Part shown: one piece after another, positions 25,566 to 33,870 of the stretch
Layout: the number at the start of each line of letters is the position of its first letter
How positions within the stretch are numbered: the first letter of the stretch is position 1
Source: CBDCGS01 sp965216915
GTDB taxonomy: Bacteria; Pseudomonadota; Alphaproteobacteria; UBA828
Assembly (NCBI GenBank): GCA_965216915.1
Contig: CBDCGS010000005.1
Coordinates: forward strand, 310,001 to 374,000
DNA length: 64,000 bases
Direction of reading: 5' to 3'
Program-made: the position numbers and the translations under genes
Notes under the pieces: generated by a model
The model's input: only the letters and a program-made list of their open reading frames with translations
The model's database searches: none
What the model was told of the DNA's origin: nothing

Positions 25566-26915
25566 TCATGACGCCAAACCGATAATGTCCTTGGCGGTTA
25601 CCCATACCATGAGCGCAATCACCAGGGTGAACCCGACGCTTGCGCCAATCTGCTGCACGCGCGGCTTGAGGGGCCGGCGGAACAGCGCTTCGAGGCCATT
25701 ATAGAGGAGATGACCGCCGTCGAGTGGCGGGATCGGCACGAGATTGATCAATCCGAGCGCAACCGAGATGAGCGCGGTGAATTCGACGAAGCCGCCGAGG
25801 CCGCGCTCGACGACCGAGCGCGACATCACGGCGATCCCGATCGGCCCGCTCAGCTGATCCGACGAGCGCGAGCCCGCGATCATCTGGCCGACCGCCTTCA
25901 CGTTCGCCGCCGCGAGGGTGTAGGTGTGCTCGACGCCGGCCCAGATCGACCCGCCGACCCCGAGGTCGCGATACTCGGTCCGCTCCTCCGGATAAACCCC
26001 GATCTTCCCGACCCCGTCGACAGATTTCGGCGTGATCGTCAACGTGACCTCGGCGCCCTCCCGCTCGACCACAAAGGGGATCGTGTTTCCGGCATTTTTC
26101 TCAACAACTTCGCGAAGTTTGCTGAAGCTGTCGATCGGAATGCCGTCGACCAGGATGATGTTGTCGCCCGGCAACATGCCGCCCTGCTCGGCGGGGTCGC
26201 CGATCACGAGCTGATCGATCTTCGCAGGCAAGAACGGGCGCACGCCGATGTCGCCGAACTCGTGTGCGCGCCCGAAGTCGTCGGTCCGCTCCATGAGCGT
26301 GGGAACCACCCGCAGCTCGAGCACTTGGCCGTCGCGCGACACCGTGAGATCCATCGGTTCCGCAAGGTTTCTCAGCAATGCGAATTGCAGGTCCTCAAAG
26401 CGATCGACCTCGCTGCCGTTGAGGCGCTCGATGCGATCGCCGGGCTTCAGCCCCGCGGCTTCGGCCGGACTGCCCGGTGCCACGACGCCGATTTCGACGG
26501 GCGTGTAGCGCTCGCCGACCACGGAAAAGAACACGGCAAAGATCACGGCGGCGAGGAGCAGATTGGCGAAGGGCCCCGCGAACGCGATCGCGGAGCGTTG
26601 CGCGACGTTCTTGTTGTGGAAGGCATCCTCGTCGCCCGCCGTCTCGGATTCCTCCCCCGGCGTCGTGCTCGCGACGTTGGCGTCGCCGTGGAACTTGACG
26701 TATCCGCCCAGCGGCAAGGCGCTGAAGCGCCACCGCGTGCCATGAGAATCGTTGATCCCGAAGAGCTCCGGCCCAAAACCGATCGAGAAGATCTCGACGC
26801 GCACGCCGTTGATCCGCGCGACGAGGTAGTGCCCGAGCTCATGGAAAAACACGACCGGCGTGATGACCGCCAAGAACGGCCAGACGTAGTTCAGCTTGTC
26901 GACCAATATTTCCAT
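25566..26915 (-). CDS. rseP: RIP metalloprotease RseP
   Basis: Intramembrane zinc protease that cleaves anti-sigma factors after DegS-type cleavage (449 residues). HELGH at residues 25-29 in the first membrane segment provides zinc ligands and catalytic Glu. Two PDZ domains are visible (VAPGSPAEAAGLKPGDRIERLNG and GDPAEQGGMLPGDNIILVDG), and the C-terminal LGLINLVPIPPLDGGHLLYN supplies the third ligand. It is followed by bamA. No dxr lies upstream, where it is usual. Confidence 0.95.
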   Translation of the reverse strand: MEILVDKLNYVWPFLAVITPVVFFHELGHYLVARINGVRVEIFSIGFGPELFGINDSHGTRWRFSALPLGGYVKFHGDANVASTTPGEESETAGDEDAFHNKNVAQRSAIAFAGPFANLLLAAVIFAVFFSVVGERYTPVEIGVVAPGSPAEAAGLKPGDRIERLNGSEVDRFEDLQFALLRNLAEPMDLTVSRDGQVLELRVVPTLMERTDDFGRAHEFGDIGVRPFLPAKIDQLVIGDPAEQGGMLPGDNIILVDGIPIDSFSKLREVVEKNAGNTIPFVVEREGAEVTLTITPKSVDGVGKIGVYPEERTEYRDLGVGGSIWAGVEHTYTLAAANVKAVGQMIAGSRSSDQLSGPIGIAVMSRSVVERGLGGFVEFTALISVALGLINLVPIPPLDGGHLLYNGLEALFRRPLKPRVQQIGASVGFTLVIALMVWVTAKDIIGLAS

Positions 26916-27255
26916 TGCGCGCCGCCGGTTAGATCAGCTCAATGGGTGCCGTGCGCGACGACGGACGCAACCGTTCGCGGGCCTGATCGCAAGCTGGCGC
27001 GGCATGGATATCGTTCACTGCCCTCATGGCGCTCCCCGGAGCGACTCGAACCTCGCTCCGGCGAGGCGGGCTGGAGTCTAGGGGGACGGTGTTCACTTGG
27101 CAACCCTCAGGAAGACATCTAACCATTTGAAAATAGTGAAATTTGGCCCATTTTTTCGCGTATTCGGCGCGGCGGCGACGACTTCGGTGTCATATAAGGT
27201 CGCTCCTACCGCACCGCCAGGGCACGGGGCGCGGATTGAGCGCCGGCCCGATCGA
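26916..27255. other. 340-base gap between cdsA and rseP, where dxr is expected
   Basis: No gene is supported here; the only minus-strand frame (65 codons) shows no known domain and is not a Dxr remnant. The region has a perfect 9-bp inverted repeat at 27036-27061 and an A+T-rich patch at about 27119-27160 that could hold a promoter for rseP-bamA. Deoxyxylulose phosphate reductoisomerase often lies at this point in alphaproteobacteria. Confidence 0.6.
27036..27061. repeat. Perfect 9-bp inverted repeat upstream of rseP
   Basis: CCGGAGCGA, 8-base loop, TCGCTCCGG. It has no T run, so it is not a standard terminator; on the minus strand it would lie in the 5' leader of rseP. Confidence 0.55.
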
Positions 27256-28122
27256 TCACGGCAACCACGGCAGCCAGGCGCCGCTGCCCAGCGCCGCGTT
27301 GACGATCGCCAGCACCAGCACCACGGCCAAAAACCCGTCCAGGCGATCGAGAACGCCGCCGTGTCCGGGGATCAGATGCCCCGAATCCTTCAGGCCCGCG
27401 CGCCGTTTGAGAAGCGATTCGCCGAGATCGCCGAGCTGCGCGATCACCGATGCGAGCGCGCCGAAGACGATCAGCAAGCCCGCATTGGGCGTCGTGTCGA
27501 TCCAGCCCGCGACGGGCATGGTGAAGCCGACCGCGATACTCGCGGCAACGCCGCCCGCGAAGCCGCCACAGGCGCCCGCCCAGGTCTTGCCGGGGCTGAC
27601 GCGCGGCGCGAGGCGTGGCCCGCCGATCATCTTGCCGAGCACGTAGGCCCCGATGTCGGTCGCCCAAACCACCGCGAACAGCCAGAAGAGCGTCGCGCGC
27701 CCGGTTCCGTCGGCCTCGCGCAGCCAAATCGTCGCCAGCGCCGCGCCCGCGAGGAGCGCCGCCCCAAGCCCGCTCCGTGCGCGCGCACCGAGGTTTCCCG
27801 GCGCGGCAGCCGCGGTCGCGACCGCCATCGCCGCAATCACGACAAGGCCCAGCGCGGGTCCCGCCGCCAGCAGCGTCGCGATGCCGCCGACGAGCGTGAG
27901 CCAGCCGCAGGCCGCGGCCGGTGATGCCACCGGGAGGCGGCCAAACTTGAGCCATTCGTGCCACGCCAGCGCGCCGGTCAGACCGGTGACGATCGCGAAA
28001 CCGGTTCCGCCGAGATAGGCCAGCGCGAGCGCAAGCGCCGCGAGGATGACGCCCGAGACGACCCGGATCGCAAGGCCGTCTGCGCGGCGGTCAACCGCCG
28101 GTTCCGCCGTAGCGTCGTTCAC
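27256..28122 (-). CDS. cdsA: Phosphatidate cytidylyltransferase
   Basis: Makes CDP-diacylglycerol from phosphatidate and CTP, the branch point of phospholipid synthesis. The 288-residue multispan membrane protein ends with the family signature SLLKRRAGLKDSGHLIPGHGGVLDR, preceded by SPGKTWAGACGGFAGG. I choose the GTG at 28122 with AAGGG upstream, overlapping uppS by 32 bases; an in-frame ATG at 28152 would overlap by 62. Confidence 0.94.
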   Translation of the reverse strand: MNDATAEPAVDRRADGLAIRVVSGVILAALALALAYLGGTGFAIVTGLTGALAWHEWLKFGRLPVASPAAACGWLTLVGGIATLLAAGPALGLVVIAAMAVATAAAAPGNLGARARSGLGAALLAGAALATIWLREADGTGRATLFWLFAVVWATDIGAYVLGKMIGGPRLAPRVSPGKTWAGACGGFAGGVAASIAVGFTMPVAGWIDTTPNAGLLIVFGALASVIAQLGDLGESLLKRRAGLKDSGHLIPGHGGVLDRLDGFLAVVLVLAIVNAALGSGAWLPWLP

Positions 28123-28825
28123 GCCCTTGGAATTCTTGGATTGCGGCCTCAAGGTGGCTGCGGGTGAAATCGGGCCACAGAGTGGCGGTGAAAACGAGCT
28201 CGGTGTAGGCCGATTGCCAAAGCAGGAAGTTGCTAAGCCGCTGCTCGCCGCTGGTCCGGATCAAAAGATCGGGGTCCGGAATCCCGCATGTGTCGAGGTG
28301 ATCGCCGAACAGCTCCTCGCCGATCTCGGCGGGGTCGAGCGTGCCCTCGCGCACGCCCTGCGCGATCGCCCGCGCCGCATCGAGGATCTCCTGACGGCCG
28401 CCATAGTTGAGGGCCACCGTGAGGGTCAGGCGCGCATTGTGCCGCGTCCGCTCCTCCGATTCGCTGATCAGCGCGTTGATGTCCTTGCTCAAGCGGCTGC
28501 GGTCGCCGATGAAGCGAATGGACACCCCCTCGCCATTGAGCTCGCTGACCTCGCGCCGCAGATAAACCCGGAGAAGGCCCATCAGGTCATCGATCTCGCC
28601 GGCCGGACGCTTCCAATTCTCGGAGGAGAACGCGTAGATCGTCAGATAGCGCACCCCGAGTCCGGGGCAGGCGCGCACGATTTCTCTCAGCGCGTCGGCA
28701 CCCCGTCGATGCCCGGCGATGCGCGGCAGGCCGCGGGCTTTCGCCCAGCGCCCATTGCCGTCCATGATAATCGCTACGTGGAGTCCTTGGGTGCCGTCCG
28801 ACGCGACGGAATGCGCAAGCGCCAT
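28091..28825 (-). CDS. uppS: Isoprenyl (undecaprenyl) diphosphate synthase
   Basis: cis-Prenyltransferase making the C55 lipid carrier for peptidoglycan and LPS (244 residues). It has IIMDGNGRWAKARGLPRIAGHRRG with catalytic Asp22, LTIYAFSSENWKRP, and the C-terminal PDLLIRTSGEQRLSNFLLWQSAYTELVF. It begins 3 bases after the frr stop. Confidence 0.97.
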   Translation of the reverse strand: MALAHSVASDGTQGLHVAIIMDGNGRWAKARGLPRIAGHRRGADALREIVRACPGLGVRYLTIYAFSSENWKRPAGEIDDLMGLLRVYLRREVSELNGEGVSIRFIGDRSRLSKDINALISESEERTRHNARLTLTVALNYGGRQEILDAARAIAQGVREGTLDPAEIGEELFGDHLDTCGIPDPDLLIRTSGEQRLSNFLLWQSAYTELVFTATLWPDFTRSHLEAAIQEFQGRERRYGGTGG

Positions 28826-28828
28826 GCT

Positions 28829-29386
28829 CTAAACCTGTGTAATCTCTCGCTCTTTCGACTCGAACAGTTCCGTGACGCGGCCGATCGTCGCCTTCGTCAT
28901 CTCCTCGATCTCATCGGCCCACAGCCGTGAATCGTCCTCGCTCAGGTCGCCGCCTTTTTCCATACGCTTGAGCTGATCCATGCCGTCACGCCGCACATTG
29001 CGGATGGCCACCTTGGCCTGCTCGGTATATTTGCCGGCAACTTTGGCAAGTTCATGACGCCGTTCCTCATTGAGCTCGGGAATCGGAATCCGCACGGACT
29101 GGCCGTCGACGATCGGGTTGAGGCCGAGGTCGGCCGCCTGGATCGCCTTCTCCACCGCCTTGACCTGCGAACGGTCCCACACCTGCACGCTGATCATGCG
29201 CGGCTCGGGCACGTTGATGGTGGCGACCTGATTCAGCGGCATCTCGGCGCCGTAGGCCTCGACCATGATCGGCTCCACGAGGCTCACGGAAGCCCGCCCG
29301 GTTCGCAAACCTGCGAACTCGCGCCGCAACGCCTCAACCGCTCCATCCATTCGACGTTTCAAATCGTCCAGATCCGGATCTGCCAT
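28829..29386 (-). CDS. frr: Ribosome recycling factor
   Basis: Splits post-termination ribosomes with EF-G. The 185-residue length is exactly usual. It shows LRREFAGLRTGRASVSLVEPIMVEAYG, the loop ATINVPEPRMISVQVWDRSQVKAVEKAI, and LNEERRHELAKVAGKYTEQAKVAIRNVRRDGM. I use the ATG at 29386; an upstream GTG at 29398 adds only MCSS. Confidence 0.97.
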   Translation of the reverse strand: MADPDLDDLKRRMDGAVEALRREFAGLRTGRASVSLVEPIMVEAYGAEMPLNQVATINVPEPRMISVQVWDRSQVKAVEKAIQAADLGLNPIVDGQSVRIPIPELNEERRHELAKVAGKYTEQAKVAIRNVRRDGMDQLKRMEKGGDLSEDDSRLWADEIEEMTKATIGRVTELFESKEREITQV

Positions 29387-29398
29387 GGAACTACACAC

Positions 29399-30118
29399 CT
29401 ATTCCGCGATAACGGTAAACGGGCCGTTACCATCGAGGACGGCAGCAAGCCCGCCGGGTCGGCGGATCGAGAATACCACAATCGGAATCCGGTTCTCCCG
29501 CGCGAGCGAGATCGCCGCGGCATCCATGACCTTGAGGTCTCGCGCCAACACATCGGCGTAGGTTAAGCGCTCGTAACGTGTTGCATTCGCGGTGGTTTCC
29601 GGGTCGGCATCATAGACGCCATCCACCTTGGTGCCTTTGAAGAGCGCGTCGCACCCCATCTCTGCCGCGCGCAGAGCGGCCGCGGTATCGGTCGTGAAGT
29701 AGGGATTGCCCGTGCCGGCGGCAAAGACGACGACGCGGCGCTTCTCGAGATGCCGTGCGGCGCGGCGCGGGATGAAGGGTTCGCAGATCGACGCCATGGG
29801 AATGGCCGACAACACGCGCGTCGGCGCGTCCTGCTGCTCCAGCGCATGTTGCAGGGCGAGCGCGTTCATCACCGTCGCCAACATGCCGATATAGTCGGCG
29901 TTCGCGCGCTCCATGCCGGCAGCAGCCGCCGAAACGCCGCGGAAGATGTTGCCGCCGCCCACCACGACGCAGACCTCGATGCCCCGCGCGTGGATCGCGC
30001 TCACCTCGCTCGCGATGCGATTGACGACACCCCCGTCGATGCCATAGGCGCCATCCCCCATGAGCGCCTCCCCCGAGATCTTGAGGAGGATGCGCCGGTA
30101 CTCGGGGGTCGCCGCCAT
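29399..30118 (-). CDS. pyrH: UMP kinase
   Basis: Phosphorylates UMP to UDP; hexameric amino acid kinase family enzyme of 239 residues. Motifs are LLKISGEALMGD, VCVVVGGGNIFRGV, DYIGMLATVMNALAL, FAAGTGNPYFTTDTAAALRA and KVDGVYDADPETTANATRYERLTY. The start at 30118 matches the family; the longer open frame is ignored. It stands between tsf and frr in the standard order. Confidence 0.97.
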   Translation of the reverse strand: MAATPEYRRILLKISGEALMGDGAYGIDGGVVNRIASEVSAIHARGIEVCVVVGGGNIFRGVSAAAAGMERANADYIGMLATVMNALALQHALEQQDAPTRVLSAIPMASICEPFIPRRAARHLEKRRVVVFAAGTGNPYFTTDTAAALRAAEMGCDALFKGTKVDGVYDADPETTANATRYERLTYADVLARDLKVMDAAAISLARENRIPIVVFSIRRPGGLAAVLDGNGPFTVIAE

Positions 30119-30363
30119 GGTGTCTCCGCGGTGCGCTTGCGGCCGCGCCGCCGCCGGAGGGCGGATGTCGGAGCCGGCGGCCGAAAGCGGTCGTCGAGGG
30201 TTCATCGGTCGCGCCCCGCGTCGGCTGACGCAGGCGCGCTCGGAAGATACACCGCCGTGCCGACCGAACCAAGGCGGCCGGCGCGCCGCCCGTGCGTTGG
30301 TGTCAGACGGCGGGCTTGCGCGCGCGCTGCGCCCCGCCGTTGACCGCGGCGCGGCGCTGTGTC

Positions 30364-31302
30364 TTACGCATCATCATCGTCGCCGAGCTGCGCCGCGACC
30401 TCGGCCGCGAAGTCCTTCTCTTCGCGTTCGACGCCTTCGCCGAGCTGGAAGCGGGCGAACCCGGCAACCTCGAGGCTCGCGCCAAGCTCGTTGCGGGCTT
30501 TGTTGAGCACTTTGCTGATCTTGCTCTTGCCGTCGATCACCCAGGTCTGCTCGACGAGGACGACCTCCTCGAAATATTTGCGCAAGCGACGCTCGGCGCG
30601 CTTCTTGACGACATCCTCTTCCTTGCCGGTCGCCCGGATCTGCTCCTCCAGGATCGCGCGCTCGCGCTCGACGATGGCGGGGTCGAGGGTGTCGCCCGTG
30701 ACCGCCAGCGGATTGGAGGCCGCGACATGCATGGCGAGCTGGCGGCCGAGCTCCTTCAGCGCATCCGGTGCCGCATCGGATTCGAGCGCGACGAGTACGC
30801 CGATCCGCCCGATCCCCTCACCCGCCGCCGCGTGCACATAGTGGGCGACGAGGCCGTTGCTCACACTCAAGGCCGCGGTGCGCCGGAGCTGAATGTTCTC
30901 ACCGATCGTCGCGACCAGATTGGTGATCTCTTCGCCGACGGTGCGCCCGGTGCCGGGATAGGCGGCACCACTCAACGCCGCGATGTCGCCGCCGGCGCCG
31001 AGCGCGAGCGTCGCGACCGCGCGCACGACGGCCTGAAAATCCTCGTTGCGCGCGACGAAATCGGTCTCCGTGTTGATCTCGACGAGCGCGCCGGTGCGCT
31101 CGTCGGTTGCGACGCCGACCAAGCCTTCGGCGGCCACACGGCCCGCCTTCTTGGCAGCCGCGGCCAGCCCCTTCTTGCGCAACCAATCGACCGCGACCTC
31201 AAGATCGCCGTCGTTCTCGGTGAGCGCCTTCTTGCAGTCCATCATGCCTGCGCCTGTCCGGTCGCGCAGCTGCTTGACCAGGGCTGCCGTGATTTGAGCC
31301 AT
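30364..31302 (-). CDS. tsf: Elongation factor Ts
   Basis: Nucleotide exchange factor for EF-Tu (312 residues). The N-terminal domain has TAALVKQLRDRTGAGMMDCKKAL, followed by GRVAAEGLVGV and INTETDFVARNEDF. The C-terminal half ends in KNRARRELGASLEVAGFARFQLGEGVE-like sequence typical of the core domain. It follows rpsB with an 81-base gap. Confidence 0.97.
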   Translation of the reverse strand: MAQITAALVKQLRDRTGAGMMDCKKALTENDGDLEVAVDWLRKKGLAAAAKKAGRVAAEGLVGVATDERTGALVEINTETDFVARNEDFQAVVRAVATLALGAGGDIAALSGAAYPGTGRTVGEEITNLVATIGENIQLRRTAALSVSNGLVAHYVHAAAGEGIGRIGVLVALESDAAPDALKELGRQLAMHVAASNPLAVTGDTLDPAIVERERAILEEQIRATGKEEDVVKKRAERRLRKYFEEVVLVEQTWVIDGKSKISKVLNKARNELGASLEVAGFARFQLGEGVEREEKDFAAEVAAQLGDDDDA

Positions 31303-31383
31303 GTTCGCTACTCCACCAATCAACGTCCCGGACGACACCGCGACCACACAGCGCGCGGCCCCGCCGTCCGAGACAAATAGCCG

Positions 31384-32313
31384 TTAGGAGGTCGATTGCT
31401 TCGCTTCGGCGGCGTCGGCGGCGTCGGCCTGTGCGGGAGCCGGTGCATCGGCCGGCGCGGCTGGCGCTCCGTCGGCCGTTGCCTCGCCCCCCGCCGAATC
31501 CGTGCTCGGCGCTGCCGGCGTTTCCGCCGTTTGCGGCGCATCGCCGGTTTCGCTCGCCGGCAAATTCTCCACCAGGCCCTCTTCCGATGCGCCGATGTCG
31601 ACGCCGCCCGCGGCCAGCTCACGCTGCAGGCCATCGATCACCGCGCGCGAGAACAGATCGCAGTAGAGGTTGACGGCCCTGATCGCGTCGTCGTTGCCCG
31701 GGACCGGGTAGTTCACCAGATCCGGGTCGGTGTTGCTGTCGACCACGCCGATCACCGGGATGCCGAGCTTGCGCGCCTCGAGGATGGCGATCTCCTCCTT
31801 GTTCGTGTCGATCACCGTCAACACGTCGGGCAAGCCGCCCATGTCGCGAATGCCGCCCAACGCGCGCATCAGCTTGTCGTGCCGCCGCGTCAGCTGCAGA
31901 CGCTCCTTCTTGGTGAGGCCGATGCTTTCGTCCCCGAGCGTCGATTCCAGCTCGGCCAGGGTGCGGATCGAGCTCGAGATCGCCTTCCAGTTGGTCAGCA
32001 TGCCGCCGAGCCAGCGATGGTTAACGTAGTATTGACCGCGAGCGCTGCGCCGCATCGGCGATCGGCTCGAGAGGCCTGACGCTTGGTGCCGACGAACAAG
32101 CATCGCGTCCACCCTGTGCCGCGGTGTCGCTGAAGGGTCAGACCAACGCCTGGTGCAGCAGCGGTACGGTCTGCTCGAGATCGATGACGTGGACGCCGTT
32201 GCGAGCCCCAAACATGATAGGGCTTCATTTTCGGGTTCCAACGCCTGGTTTGGTGACCAAAATGCACGCCAGCCTCGAGCAGCTGGCGCATGGTGTATTC
32301 CGGCAAGCGCCAT
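31384..32313 (-). CDS. rpsB: 30S ribosomal protein S2, frame broken by several indels in its first third
   Basis: From about base 32040 down to the stop the frame is intact and typical (QYYVNHRWLGGMLTNWKAI; IRDMGGLPDVLTVIDTNKEEIAI; GIPVIGVVDSNTDPDLVNYPVPGNDDAIRA). The first 90 or so residues (PEYTMRQLLEAGVHFGHQTRRWNPKMKPY, FVGTKRQAS) are spread over three frames by about six small indels, mostly single-base insertions. The start at 32313 follows AAAGGAC. S2 is essential, so sequence error is more likely than a pseudogene. An Ala/Pro-rich tail of about 60 residues follows the S2 domain. Confidence 0.88.
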   Translation of the reverse strand: MALAGIHHAPAARGWRAFWSPNQALEPENEALSCLGLATASTSSISSRPYRCCTRRWSDPSATPRHRVDAMLVRRHQASGLSSRSPMRRSARGQYYVNHRWLGGMLTNWKAISSSIRTLAELESTLGDESIGLTKKERLQLTRRHDKLMRALGGIRDMGGLPDVLTVIDTNKEEIAILEARKLGIPVIGVVDSNTDPDLVNYPVPGNDDAIRAVNLYCDLFSRAVIDGLQRELAAGGVDIGASEEGLVENLPASETGDAPQTAETPAAPSTDSAGGEATADGAPAAPADAPAPAQADAADAAEAKQSTS

Positions 32314-33870
32314 GGGCCGTCCTTTCTCCGGTTCGTCCTCCGCGGACCATGAGCCCGGCCCGAGGCCGGGCACCGGAGCGGCGCGCCAAAGACGCGCCGG
32401 CCACGTCCGCGTGTGAATTCCCGCCCGAAGGCAGGTGGCCGCTAGATAGCGCCGTCAAGCGCTCTTTACGCAAGGGGGGACGCGCGTCAGCCCGCGCCCG
32501 CTCGCGAAAGCGTCCCGCACCGTCCGAGACCCCCGGCGAGGGCGTGGATCTCGCTTGCCAAGGGCCGGGTTTACAGCGCGTAGGTCTCCGGTAGTTCGAT
32601 CTCCACCGGATGCGGCCATCGTCGCCGTTCATTGACGAACGAGGGCGATCTGGCCCGAACCTCCGGCCCTCGCGGCGTCCAAAATCTCATTGAGCGGACG
32701 CAAGGGCGCTCTTGATCGTCGATCGAATATGGCGAGCGCCGGTCATGCGCCACGCACTGAGCCGCGGCGTCGAGGTCGTCGAAGGCTCTGGGCGCGTGAG
32801 CCTGACCTGCCTCGCCATCGATCCGCGCCTGCCGGCGTGATCACCAGGAGCCGGCTTGCCGGGTTGCGAGCAGATCGCCGGCCGTCGCTGTAGGCCTCGC
32901 TGAAAGGCGGCAACCTCGTAGGTGCGCGCTCGGATCGGAAAGCTGGATGAAGGCGTAGCGACGGTCCCCGCAGCGCCGCGCTCCCTGATCGGAGAGCACC
33001 ACGCCGGCGAGCCGAAACCGCGTGATGCCGCGCGCCGCCTCGGCTTCCACCTGCGCAAAGGGCGTGACGCTGAGCCCCCCGAGGGTTGCGGCATAGCTCT
33101 CGAGCGGATGCGCGCTGAGGTAGAAGCCGACCGCGTCGTGCTCGTGCATGAGCCGCTCGAGCGGCGGCCACTCCGGTCGGTCGGGCAGGTGCGGCCGCGG
33201 CGCCAGCACCTGGGAGTCCGCCCCGAAGAGCGAGGCCTGGTCGTTCGAGCCCGGTGCAGGGTCGCGGCGTGGCGGATCAGCAGCTCCGCCGCCTCGAACA
33301 CCTGATGCCGATTGCCGTTGAGGCTGTCGAACGCGCCGGCCCGCGCCAGATTTTCGAGCGCGCGCCGGTTGATCTGCTGAGGGATCGAGGCCGCCCGGCG
33401 AAATCGAACACGATCGTTGAACGGTCCGTGTGGCCGTTCTCCTCCTCGATCAGCGCGATCATCGCTTGCGACGCCAACGTTCTTGATCGCGCCAAGGGCG
33501 TAGCGGATCGCCTTGGTCCCATCGTCGGTGCTGCTCGACCGAGAACGTTTCGCGTCGAACGATTGATATCCGGCGGCAACAACGCGAATCTCGAGCCGTT
33601 CCAGCTCTTGCCGGAATGACCGCGAGCTTGTCGCTGTTGTTGAGCTCGAGGCTCATGGACGCCGCCAAGAACTCGACCGGATGGTTCGCCTTCAAATAGG
33701 CGGTCTGGTAGGCCACTAAGCGCGTAGGCAGCGGCGTGCGACTTGTTGAACCCGTAGCCGGCGAACTTGGCGACCAGCTCGAAGATGCGCGCTGGCGTCT
33801 TTCTTGTCCACCCCGTTCGCCTGGGCACTCCGCCGACGAATGTCTCGCTGCTGCGCATCCATCTCCGCCT
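32040..33870. other. Patch of insertion-biased indels (probable uncorrected sequence)
   Basis: Within this stretch both rpsB (start) and dnaE (end) lose frame repeatedly while coding on both sides is clean. Several breaks are single inserted bases relative to the evident codons: rpsB GCGCT[t]GCCG, TAT[c]ATG and CGC[g]ATG; dnaE AA[a]GACG and CTT[a]GTGG on the minus strand. Two adjacent essential genes decaying only here is implausible biologically. Confidence 0.8.
32353..32371. other. Hairpin in the dnaE-rpsB interval
   Basis: Perfect 8-bp stem GCCCGGCC-cga-GGCCGGGC, about 40 bases upstream of the rpsB start on the minus strand. It could be part of an rpsB leader or follow dnaE; there is no T run. 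It lies in the doubtful sequence patch. Confidence 0.35.

Noticed and set aside
27041..27062. GGTTCGAGTC on the minus strand in the dxr gap, possible tRNA remnant
   Set aside because: It is the loop side of a simple inverted repeat; no cloverleaf can be built around it.
32040..32313. rpsB as a true pseudogene
   Set aside because: S2 is essential, the rest of the gene and operon is intact, and the indels share the insertion bias and boundaries of the neighbouring dnaE patch.
32571..33860. Several separate small genes between rpsB and the intact part of dnaE
   Set aside because: Each piece matches the DnaE C-terminal region in order, in alternating frames; they are one broken gene.
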